DNA of 64,000 bases, taken from Campylorhamphus procurvoides. Taxonomy: Eukaryota; Chordata; Aves; Passeriformes; Dendrocolaptidae. Below, piece after piece: positions 49,201 to 61,030 of the stretch; the first letter of the stretch is position 1; each line of letters starts with the position of its first letter. The position numbers were made by a program, and so were the translations under genes. The stretch lies in NCBI GenBank assembly GCA_013396655.1, contig WBMV01004991.1, forward strand, positions 1 through 64,000, read 5' to 3'. The notes under the pieces are model-generated. The model worked only from the letters and a program-made list of their open reading frames with translations, was not told where the DNA came from and searched no databases.

Positions 49201-52200
49201 GTATTGGATGACTTAATGAACAGTTTAAATTTTGTGGTAAAAATTCAAATAATTCTTCACAGTTCACTTTTTAATTTGAAAAAACCACAGATGTGAAAAT
49301 GAAATTTAATTTCCCATAAAGGTATACCAAACTGAAATCTTTCTGGCTGAATAAAACCGTGACCAAAATATAATGAAAAGAGCTCTTAATTTTTTTTTTC
49401 ATTATAACTTCCATGTAGTTATTTTTAAAGTAAGCTAAGGCACATGTTTTGAATTTCATGGAATACATTCCAGTGAGGGAAGACAGGGAGAAGAAATCAG
49501 GGAGAGAGGTAAAGCTGACAGTATAGTTTCTTTGCAGTGACAACCACATGTATTCATAAATATTTTACAAATGCAGCTCTCAGGCTAGTAAATTTAACTG
49601 CCACATTAATGCAGCTTACAAGTTTATAACCTGGACATTTGTGTGTTGTGAATGTCCAGTATGCTGTCGATGATGGCAGTAAAAGGTTTATATTTTGAAG
49701 GCTTTTCTCCTGTAGAGTGCTTTCCAGCTGTAGGACTCTTGTGTTATACAGCAGCTGTGCTTCTTGTATAATACTACAATTTATCAATTACTAATTCCAT
49801 TGAAAGATGTCACAAATATACTCTTTATGACATATTCCATGCTGCTCATGAATGGGGCAGAATCATTCATGTCTGAGAAGACCCCAGAGTCATCTCAGGA
49901 GAGCTGCAGAAAAAGTGGTATGCTTTTTACATTCAGTTTATTTTCTTATTAACACTACAGTGGTTCTAAAAGGGATCTGATGAAAATAAGTGTTGTAATC
50001 AAAACCAATTATGAGCAAAATGATTGCAGCTGACATTCAGAAATGTTATCAATATCACTAATACCACTGCTCAGCACTAAGACTGCTTCCCATAGGTCAA
50101 TGTTAAAATTAGTGGCCATTTGGAGAGCTTAAATATGGTTCAGCAAATGGTGTGGATCTTTCCACTTATTTGGATAAAGCAGGGGGATAATGACAAATGG
50201 CATTCTAAAAGGAAGATGACATTGTTAAAGGGCAGACAAGAAACCCCAAAAACCTAGAGGGTCTGGAAATGTGTGAAGAGAAAAAGCCAGCTATACTGGA
50301 CTTTGTGAGGGCAAATGCCATGATAACCCTAGAGAGTAGAGATATTTTGTCTCTACTGAGACAAAAGAGATATGGAATCTCTTCATGTTACTTCTGGATT
50401 CTGATATTATAATATAATGACAGAAAGAAAGAGAGAAAAGTCAAGGGGAAAAGAATAAATAGTAAAGAAAGAACTCTCTTCTTGATTTTTCTAACCTATT
50501 ATGAAATTTGATTTGCCCTAATCCTGTACTGAAGCTTATTTTAATCTTTCACAAGAATTACACTCTTGGCTGCAAAACCAGACCTATCCCACTAGCTGTC
50601 ATGTCAAGGGAGCATTAAGCCCATGTCAGAGGATGTGGTTTGATTCAGCTTGTCTTCCCTCCAGCTTCAGCTGATGGCAGTTCTGCAAAGCTTTTGGTGA
50701 AAACTAAATCTCATCTCTGGCATAGTCCTCATGAAAAGACAACAATAAAAACACTCCAAGCACAGAAATCCTCCCCAGTGCAGGTATGCGCTACATGCAT
50801 TTTCCTCTACTAGCCAAGGTGCATTTATCTCTGGGAACAAATGTTTCAAAAAAGCTGTCTGCCAATAGAACTGATGGCTGGTTCCTTGACTGTTTTCTGC
50901 CAGAGTGCAACCCTGTCAGCATGCACCAATCTGATTAATCTCACAGAGGGCAGCAAGGCGGTGCTTGTTAGGGAAATTTATACTTTGCAGTGAAATGAGC
51001 TACATACTAAAAATTCTTCTATTTTGCCCTTTGCATGCACACGTCACAATAGTTTGCAGCCAGCTAAAACCACTCTGGATTTGCTCTTCTAGACTATTTT
51101 GGTTTGAGGAATAAGAGCCTATCAACTGCAGATACTACTTCTTTCCTTTGTTTCTAACAAACTGGACAAAACCAGTCAAGTATGTGTTACAGTTACTCAG
51201 GAAAACTGCTTTAAAACTGATTGAATCAATTTCCCTTTATCTTGTTACTTCTGACCTGAGCAATTTTAAAGAGTTCAAGCCAAGTAAACGCAATCCATGA
51301 CTGACATTACATCCATACATCTCTCTCTTTTCCTTTCTATTCCAGAAGTTCTGCTGCACGTCCCAGAGGGCTGAGCCTTCCAAGCAAGAGATAAGCCATG
51401 TGAGTGGGTATCACATGTTGGAACATGATATTCAACTTTTCTCTGTAATAATTCCCAAACTACTTCACTTTCGCACACTGTACTGCATGCATCTGTGCTT
51501 ATTGGTTTGTCTTCTAGGTTTAGGAACAAAGTATTGTTCAACTTATTTAGCGCCTAGTATCTTACGAGTGCAATGGAATAAAGATGCAAGGAGGCTATGA
51601 GTCTTTCTCTAGGTTTTCCATTTACACATAGGTATGTCAAATATTCCCTAAGTGGGTTGATGAGTTTAAGAAACAAAACAGCCAAAACCTGGAAAACATA
51701 TTCTAATGCACCACATCGTCTTACATGTCAAAAGGTTCAAAGTGGAAACTTCTCAGTACTCCCATCATGAAAAAATTCCTTCTGCTGCTCAGATGAATAT
51801 GATAGTATTGCATCTGTATCTTACTGACAGTCTCCAACTTTCAGAGCAGGTCTTATTTCCCTCAGATATTGGAGGAGGTGGGAAGAAAGGTGATTTGTAT
51901 CTATAGTGAGACTCCCCTCACCCTGCTACAACTCTTAATTTTTTCTAAAACCCCTTTGAAAACCTTTCTGGATTTGATTTATTTTTCATCCCAGTCCCAG
52001 ATAGATACAAGCAATAAGCAATATGCCCTCTGCTTGCTCCTTTCCAATCTTGTATGCACAGTTATTAATCTTCATAATGTTTCTCAGACAGGTCTTTGTT
52101 CCCTAATGACTCCAGGCACACCTTTGGGCATATTAGTAGGCAAAACCCTGGTATTTTTTAGGACAGATTTCCCATAGTTTAGTTTATGAACCAAGTTCTG

Positions 52201-52659
52201 AATGTTTACTTAGGCACTCATTCAAATTTGGACCCAGATTTTTAAAAGTAGCAAGCACTTGCTGCCATCACTGTTGCATGGTCTGAGACTTTTATTTAGA
52301 TGCATTTTCAGCACGTATGAGCCTAAATTTTCTTAGAGGTTAATGTCACCAAAGATTCCAAATTCCACTTTTAAAGTGAACCTTTGCTGTGTCAACCACT
52401 TAAGCTTAAAACGAGGAGTGAATCGATGCCCAAATTCTTTTGAAAACACTACAGAAATTGCAAGGAATTACATGCCATGTTGCCAGACTTTAGAGTTCTA
52501 ATATTTTTGTTTCAGAAAAATGAATAAAAGGAAAATATACTTCATGTATTATAGTGTCAGCCTACCAAATATGCATTATAATTAAAGTCACACAATTTAC
52601 AATAAGACATGACATTAAAATCTCATGTATCAGTGGAAAAAAGTTAGTATTATTGCTTA

Positions 52660-52800
52660 GTCCTATTAATTAGAATTAAGGAATTAATTACTTAAATTCA
52701 TGAAAGTCTTAACCTCTACCAGAAGACTTTCTTTCACTATGTCTCATCTAAACATTATTTATTGGACAGTTTATTATGCAAATTAATATTTGGAAACAAT
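52660..52800. promoter_or_regulatory. Possible homeodomain/POU-rich regulatory element
   Basis: Two TAATTA cores (52667-52672 and 52685-52690) are followed about 90 bases later by ATGCAAATTAATATT, an octamer joined to a TAAT core. The density suits a neural or developmental enhancer, but AT-rich DNA makes such words common. Confidence 0.25.
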
Positions 52801-55800
52801 TTTACAATTTTTTCAGGCTAACTCTCTTAACTCTCATCATTGTCAGCAGTGGGATGCCCTCAGCTGAAACAACTGAACAGCTCCTCCATGGAGTTTATTT
52901 TAGATTTAATTAATTTTTTTACCTTCCCATTCCCAGAGGTGGGATAACACTTCCCCTATTACTTCTCAGTTTATCTTACTGCTAGGGAACTTACATCGAA
53001 AAAGCTTTTCTCTTGTGAGCCAGAACACAGTCAGTTGAGCAGGTTAGGCCAAGCCAGACTATATCTCATTCAACAAAAGATACTGGACCAATGCAACTAC
53101 TTAAGGTTTCCTATTAGCTATCACTCATACATTTGTTAATTATTAGTTATACTAGCATGTTCTTTCCCTTCATCCTTTACTGTTCAATAGTCTTCTGCCT
53201 TCTGGTTTGTAAGGGAAAGGATGTACTCATGAAGAAGGCTTGTATATGGAAAAAGCAATGTGAGCAATTTCTTGGGATGCAGTCTTTGTTGTGCTTACTA
53301 AAATGCCAAGCCTCCTATTGCCTCAATACTTTTCAGCAGTTCACTTTATTAGGCCCCACCTGTGAAGTGAAAAGGAATATGATTATTGAAGAAAGCTTGC
53401 TTTTACTTGACAGGTTTCAAGTACCAGATCTAATTATCATGCCATAAACTGACAATTTCAAAGGATAATCTTCTGATAAATACTGTGTTAAAGCCAACAC
53501 ATTAAACACATCTTCTCATCATGCCAGTTGGAATGGAAACAATATTTTCCTTGCCACGGGCACATTAGAATGAGGTCAGGCAGAAGCCGTAACAAAAATA
53601 AGTAGTACTTTTATTATAATTAAAGAGAATGTGTCCCCAATATGGACATCAATTCCTGCAGACAGTTACTAGCCACATGTTATTTAACAGAGCCACCCAA
53701 GAATATGATGTTCTTGTTGCTGTGAATTTGCTCACATGTTTATGTACATGTGATACTGTATTTGAAACTTTTCAGTTTCAACTGCATTAGAAATGAGCAA
53801 ATATTGTTCAGATACTTAAATTATTTAAACATTTATGAAAATATAAAAACGAATAGGAGAGGAGATTCCATAAATTCTGGACAGAGACTGAAGTGTGAGT
53901 TCAAAAGTTGTAAGACCTAAGAGAATCCACACCAAAACCAGCAGGATCTTTCATATGTGCCAGCCTGTGAACAAACCTCCATCAGAGCTCAACCACAAGA
54001 CAAAAATGGTTGGTTTTAGTAGATCTGGTGCTCAACTCATTTAGAAAGAAGGTGACATGTTCTGCAAAAGAACAGGTCAAAGGCAACTACCTGTTTGTTC
54101 TTCCATACATTCACAACACCTACTGATCTGGAGTCCCTTGCTTGGTAGCTTTTCCTGCTCAGAGAGTTTACTGGCCTGGCAGGACTTCACATGTCCCTCA
54201 AAAGTAGTGTAGTCCTTTGCAAACAATACCGAGTAACGGGGATATTCCTTGCAGTGAAAACAAATTGTTATCTATATCCACAATTTTCCTCTTTGATTTA
54301 GGAACATATAGAAGTAAATGTTGAGGTTGACACCATTATTTGTTTTCTTTTATAGAAAACTTACAGATGGAGCTAGCAATCTGAGAGATAAAAGCACTAT
54401 GCCTACCTGTATGCCATTCTCACCCCTTTCAGATAAACATATGGCATAAAATGTGACAAAAATGTACAGATCAGATTCTCTTCCTGCAGTCCTGGTTTCA
54501 GATAAGCCATCTACTGAACATTTTACTTTGCTAGTGTCACAGAACTGAAAGAAAAATATATATGGAGGAGACAAAGATCAAGAAAAAGGACAATCTTCTG
54601 AGTCACACAGCCTTCAGATCTATAGGTCATGAAGCCACAACATAAGAAATTAACAAATCTTGCTGCAGTCTGCCTGAGGTACAGGTGATATAATCTGATT
54701 CTTCCTGGATGCCGATTCCATCATCAGTTGTTATTGTTATGTTACTGAACATTTTAAACAAAAAGTTAGTGATGATTTTAATTGCAAGTGGACATGGTTT
54801 TTTCCACTTCGTTTCTGCTCTCCAAGTGACTTGGTTTTGCTGAAAAAGGAGTGAAGGAACTGTCCACAGGGGTTTTCACCCTAAGGTGTATGCTGTCATG
54901 TAGGACAGTGCTGAGTAGCATTGATGTATTGCATCTATTCAAGACTCTGATACTACTCTAATACTGCTATATCTTTGACTCTCAACACATTCACGTCATT
55001 ATTGGACTCATCTCTTGATGCATCTCTGTGAAAGAATATACACATCTGTGTATTGGGGGTTTTGATATATAACTCACAAAGATACCTTCGTTAAATCATA
55101 TTGCTGGCCAGCAAATATCTATTGGGTAATTTTGGCAAAGCATCAATACCTCTTTAACCACACTGCACTCACATGTGTCAATTTTTATATTCAGAGCCAT
55201 GTCCCATCAGGACAAGAATGTGAAATTAATTCAGATGACATGTGGTTGGTATGGTGCAAATAAACAGTGTTCTGACATATCTCAAAGGCATTTGCATAAC
55301 TGCAAGGTGCAGGTGTTTCCAAGAATCCCTGGCATGGCTTATGAATGACAGAGTATTTAGCTACAGGCTTTCTGGCCAAAATACATTCCAAACACTGTCG
55401 CCAAAAAAAAAAGAAACATATCTCCTTGCAGAATAATTTCTAAATCTTACTATATCAGACAGTGATGACTTTCTGAAGAAGCTTCAGATAAGTAGGCGGG
55501 AGAAATTAGAAAAATCACATGAGAAGGCAATTGTATATAGGGATATGAACTGGCAATTTTATATACAGGAGATGTTCAAACCCTTTGGATCAAGATTCCA
55601 CAGTGAGTTGGCAATGTTTTGACACAGACAATTCTTTTCCTGTTGTTTGCAGTTGCCATGAATTTACTGGAAGCACTGACTCATCCTTAATTAATGGTGC
55701 CTTGGGTTATTTTTATATTGTTTTCATGCATTTATAGGATCTGCTATTTTTAAGGCATGTATTATTCTTCAGAATATTTCATTGTAATCTGGCACAATGA

Positions 55801-56514
55801 TTTTTGTGTAAGATACTGAAACCTGAAAAAAATCTTTTCAATATCTTGTTATGACTTAATTCCAAGCAGACAAATCTATGGGTGATAAGCTTTCTTCATG
55901 TAAGTCAGTTAATCAAGTAATGGACTGGTTATTAACTAATACATGAAGTTGGCTCCACACCTAAATTCCTCAGAGATAATGAAATGATACCTATTAGAAT
56001 GATTGCAGAGCATTCCGTATCTGCATAGCAACACCTTTTCTATCTGTAAGGAGAGCAGGAAAGTGTTAAAATTTTAAATCCCTGGCAAATCTCAGTGGAA
56101 AACATCTTTGCACACAGTGTTTGTTCACCACATGGTGCATGCTTCAGAAGGTGCTAAATCAGCAAAACTGCTGAATTTGAAATATTGGGAACATTCATCT
56201 GCCTCTGAATTCAGTTATGCTATGTGCAAAGATCCTGAATAGAATCTGATAGTGTAACAGCAATGTGGAATTGCATATTAAACATACCTAACCTGTCATT
56301 AAAGACCTCTAATTACAGTCATCAGACAAATCCCTGTGCTGCTACTTGTCATGCTATATCTATATCTCATTTTAATGGGAGAAGGTAGTATTTCTGATTA
56401 TGCCACTTAATGTAGAATATATGAAAGTTATGGGCCTGAACCTGTTCCCAAGGGGGTCAACGACAGTTTTGCCATTGTCTTCAATTAGAGCAGGATGTTG
56501 TTTTATGACAGTAG

Positions 56515-56650
56515 AGTTTCATTTGCATTAATTAATTTACTTAGTAGGTAATGAAAAACTTGAAGAAACAGCCCTCCGGCTCATGAGTTTGGCACTGTAT
56601 TTAATACTTTCATTAGGAATAATTGCATTGATAAACTTTTAAGCAGAAAT
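56515..56650. promoter_or_regulatory. Possible POU-homeodomain enhancer core
   Basis: A perfect octamer ATTTGCAT (56521-56528) runs directly into TTAATTAATT (56528-56537), followed by TAGGTAATG, CATTAGG and AATAATTGCATTGAT words within about 110 bases. This arrangement is typical of conserved developmental enhancers; the call is by inspection only. Confidence 0.3.
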
Positions 56651-59600
56651 GGGCAAGACAGATCAGTGTATTAGGCAAAATCAAGCTTCCCAGCAGTTGA
56701 CTGGGGAAGCCCTGCGACCGCTTTCTGTGCCCTGGCCTTGTTTTCTTTCATTTGTCAGTGACTAGGTCTAGGATGTTGAATCTGTAATGCTTAGCAGTGT
56801 AAGATGTAAGCACAACAACGGCATACTTTATGGATGTATATGCTTTATACATCATGGAGACACTTGCTCAGCAGACACTACAGAACTGACAGCTGGTTTT
56901 CAGGTCAGCAGCTTCACCGGGATAGATGGGTGATGAGGCTGAGGTGTTTCTTCACATCATGGTTGAGGCCAGGATCTACCAATGTGGGAAGATCCATATA
57001 GATGTCACTAGAAGGCTAACACAATCCTGTGGAAGCAGACTTACACAGCATGCTTTGATTTCTTAAATGAAATGTATCAGTCTCCTTCTAACATTTTAGC
57101 TTTTAAGCTACTAACAACATCTATAATGTTAACATCAGGCTCATGCCTGGAAAAGATAAGAAGCTGCAAAAACAGTGATGGAAGCAGTTCTGCCAAGCTA
57201 GCAGGACTGCACTGTGCCAGCTGCTGGGGATGTAGGATAGTCCCAATATGCACACTCCAGGACTGCAGAAATATAAAGAGCCTATACATAACATTTTTCA
57301 CAGCAAGGACAGGAATTAAATAATCTACTAGTGGGCCAGAGACAGCTGAAGGATTAGGGTGGCTGGTATGGCCCAGCAGTGGATGTACTTGTTTGGGAGT
57401 TCTATGATCTGGCTGATCTCCACGTGCTGCCAAATATTTCCCCTGTCTGGAAGACAGAAGTCTGGCAAAGTCACTTCTCCTTCTGGGTGCTGTTTCTACA
57501 GCCTGGGGTTAATAACTCCTCTTTACCTCTTAAGGTTTCTGTTTTGGTTAGTTTGTAAGGTGCTTAGTTACCCAAGTGTCAGAAGCTATAAAACTTCAAG
57601 ATCAATTGAAAACCTGTCAGTCAGAACTTGAAAACCCATCAGTCTCTGTATTCAGAGCTTTTTATTAAATTAAGAAGAAAAAAAAGTGAGGCAATATTGG
57701 CTTGGGGTCTGCTTGTCTCCTTTAGCATATTGCTATGATTGTCTTGGAATACTTTTAGCCAGACACTGTACTTTATGGACATTATTGTAGAAATACTTGC
57801 TGAGAAAAGCTATTTTATTAATTGAGTATTCTCACTGTAAGTCATGTGATATCCCAGAAGACACTTTATAAATAAAGTGTATTTGCATCAGGAGTTTTTC
57901 AAGGCTCTCTGTTTTACAAAGTAATAGTTCACAGCTTAAACCAAATCCATCTAGGTGAAGTTTATCAGCTGAGCACTTTAATAAAATGAGATAAAATGCA
58001 ATTTCTAGTGGAGACAACAAATGCTTCTTATTTGGCATACATAGATGTTTTACATATCTATGTAGCACTTTAAAGAAGGCAATTGATGACATTCCTCTTG
58101 TAGAGAAATGGAGTTTGCATGGCAAGAAATGAGCCTATACATCTGCTTCATTTAGACTAGTCCTATCTATATGAAGCCTGAAGAAGATTTTCATCTATGT
58201 TTCCCAGAAGCAATGCTGAGTTCAGACAGCAATAGCTATTTAATTTTAAATTTTATTATATTTTTCACATTTGTTGCTGTTTGTGGCAATCACATGAAAC
58301 CCCAAAAGCTAGCAGTGCTGCAAGGAAAACCTCTGAGTTAAGCACATTAAGACAAAAATTCATATGAGCTGTTTTCAAAAGAAAGATGGAGAGCTAATAT
58401 TTATGCATATAGCATTTAGCTCTTCTTGTTAGCTAGACAATAATCTGCCATATATTTAATTTTTAGGCTGCTGGAAACACTTTCTAAAGTGCACTTTTGA
58501 CTTCTTAAATATAAAAATAACACAGCAGCTTCTTTTTTAACTCTTAGCTTACCACTTCCTTAATTTAGTGCAAGGTTCTCCATGTCTCTTTGAGAAATGT
58601 TACTTGTTTAGGAAGTTCTTTGTCTATATTTCAGTTGAAAGACTGGCAGGTTAAAGGCTGTGAGCCCATATTCCATAGCTTATTGTAGAAATTTTCGTTA
58701 CGTTTTACCCTGACTCTGATTCAGTTTCACTTTAAAACAAAGTGATTATTTCCCCTGAGAAAGGAAATGTACTATTACACAGAAAAGCTTTACAGCTCTG
58801 GAAACCCCATTTCCCCCCTTTTCTGTTACTGCTCCTTCTACAATGTACAGATGAGTGAAATTTAAAAAGGGGATTGCCCTGCTGCTCACAAAAGAGAGAC
58901 AGGCACACTTAAGTGGCCTGTGCCTCAAGGTTTCTGCTAATTATTGTCAAATTTACCTCTAAGTCTCCAAAGTAACAATTTTTGCTTGATTACACAAGGA
59001 CACCTTTCCATTGCTGATTTATCACGAAAATCTAATTGCTGTATCTGTAGATACAGTCTTCAGACATTACCTTTTTAAAAACTTCTTAAAAAGCAGCTGC
59101 TGGATGAAGGATGGAGAGCCAAGCTAATGACACGATGATGGAAAAGACTGTCACCCAGGCTCAGTGGGTACCTGTTCTATTTGGCTTGCAGAGTGGTCAA
59201 TGAGCAAAAGTTTGCTGACCGGCCAAAAGACACAGCAATCCCTCCAAACTGGCCAAAGAAAATGCTGCCCCTTTCTTAGTGATGGAGTAAGAGGTGGGTA
59301 GAGGAAAAAAAGGACAATGGCTCAGATGCCAGTGAGTGCCCTTATGGCACAGGGATAGAACTGATGCTATTGCCCTAGAAAAAGGATACAGGATCTTCAT
59401 ACAGAAATGCAAGGAAAAGTATTCTTCAATAATTTCATTACCTGTGGTATAATTTGTTTAAAATATGACTCAATGCATTATACCATAGTTAATAAGGGCC
59501 TAAAAGAACTAGAAAGAACAACAAATTTATTAGAGGTTACATAGTTTTTCTTATTATTTCATCTACCTTCCAAAGAATGATGAAGTTTAGCTTTTACTTC

Positions 59601-60702
59601 TGAGAATGTAATGAGATGTTTTGGCATGTTTACTCACCTCAGAGTCATTATGAATCTTCATTGTTCCAAAAATATTCATTAGATACTGAAGTTATATATG
59701 GGGTTAAGAAAAGTTTACATAATAGCTAATTATTAATACAATTAAAAGATACAAAGAGAAACAAATGGATTTAGTATGAGCTGGAATCTCACAACTCTTG
59801 GCTGGTTTTCTCCAGACTTCATTGGCACTATTTGGATGATGAGCAGCAGAAGTCTTCTTCTGTGACATTTGGGGAGTTATCTTTGGCTTTACTTTCATAG
59901 ATTTTCATGAGACAAAATGTCCACTGATACCTCACACCTGTCCCAAAACTAAATTTCAGGTTGTTCCATTTGAATCAATCCATCTGGAAAATCACCTCAA
60001 AATGAAATTCTGAACCTTTTTCTGATATGTGTTTTCTTCATCATTTTTTTAAACAAGACACTGAACTTGATGAGATGCAGAAATATTTTTTTATGTAATA
60101 AAATATTGAATAATGCACAATCCTATACAAACTAGTGAATGCTCAGGTAAAAAGAAATGCTTATGCAAAAATGTTTCCCACAACAGGTAATGCTTAGAAA
60201 ACATCATTCAAAGTTATATTTATTATCCTATTGTTTTGATAACAGAAACAACTTTCTTCCAGAGGTAATTCTTAGTCAGGTAAAATTAGACATTGCTGGA
60301 AAATATTCCATCTAAAATGAAAAACTATGCCCTTGTTGCTTTGTATTTTGAAAGTTGAAGACTTCAGCATCAAAAACAATAGTTCTGAAGGATGAATGGG
60401 TAGTTATGATACAGCACATGGCAAGTGATCTAGGGGACCATTCTTACTATTTTTCAGTTCAGGACCTCTCTGTGGTTATATAGCTGGGAAAACATGAGAA
60501 GGGAAGGGAATGACTTGTGTTTCTTGATGCGTATTTTTAAACTTGCTGAGAATTACTCAAGCTGAGGTCTTAAAATGATAGGCAACACTGAGAGCAAGAT
60601 AGTACTGACCAGGAAAGTACTCCGTAAATAGTAGGTTACATTCACAAACCAAAGTACATCAGTTTGATAACTCAGAATATGAAACAGTCTCCCAAGTGTA
60701 TT

Positions 60703-60727
60703 AAAAAAAAAAAAGGTTGCTGTAGCN
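60703..60727. other. Poly-A run ending at a single unknown base
   Basis: Twelve adenines (60703-60714) are followed by GGTTGCTGTAGC and then an N at 60727. The N marks an unresolved base or a closed join in the assembly, immediately before an abrupt change to very GC-rich sequence. Confidence 0.8.
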
Positions 60728-60800
60728 GAGTCCGCCACGCACCCCGCACCGGCTGCCCGCGCTCCCGGGAACCGCCGGGGCTGCGACTGCGGGGGTTCTC
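60728..60800. promoter_or_regulatory. Very small CpG-island-like patch, possible promoter or first exon
   Basis: About 70 bases are dominated by G and C with ten or more CpG (CCGCCACGC, CCCGCACCGG, CCCGCGCTCCCGGG, CGCCGGGGCTGCGACTGCGG). Nothing else in the window resembles it. It begins at the N at 60727 and fades into ordinary AT-rich sequence before the N at 61030. GC-rich first exons are often damaged or partly missing in assemblies, so a promoter or 5' exon on either strand is plausible. A misplaced fragment is the main alternative. No start codon with a convincing coding frame or splice donor is clear. Confidence 0.3.
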
Positions 60801-60883
60801 ACAGTGAAACGCTGTCAGCAACAATTCCAGTAGGGAATTCACAATACGGGCCGGTTGTGTTTTGCCTTCAAGACCTGTATTTA

Positions 60884-60899
60884 AATTTTTTAAAAAATT
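60884..60899. repeat. 16-base AT palindrome
   Basis: AATTTTTTAAAAAATT is a perfect palindrome of six T and six A flanked by AATT halves. It lies inside the piece bounded by the two single N bases; AT-only palindromes are not rare. Confidence 0.5.
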
Positions 60900-61014
60900 A
60901 TCAGTGGTGTTGTTCATTAAAATATAATTGTATACTTAAAGTTTATCTTTTCTGTTGTCTTTATTGAAAAGTTTGATAATCCTGAAAGCGTTTTAATTTC
61001 ACTAGGACTCTCTC

Positions 61015-61030
61015 TTTTTTTTTTTTTTTN
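61015..61030. other. Poly-T run ending at a single unknown base
   Basis: Fifteen T (61015-61029) precede an N at 61030. With the N at 60727 it bounds a 302-base piece that may be a separately placed contig or a locally uncertain consensus. Confidence 0.85.

Larger units (their letters stand above)
49201..60702. other. AT-rich non-coding sequence, no recognised gene
   Basis: The most gene-desert-like part of the window, with no repeat family or protein-like frame recognised. POU octamers occur at 52776-52783, 55290-55297, 56521-56528 and 57881-57888. TAATTA homeodomain cores cluster near 52660-52790 and 56520-56640. The overlapping frames at 57072-57433 on opposite strands have no recognisable product. 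Confidence 0.6.
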
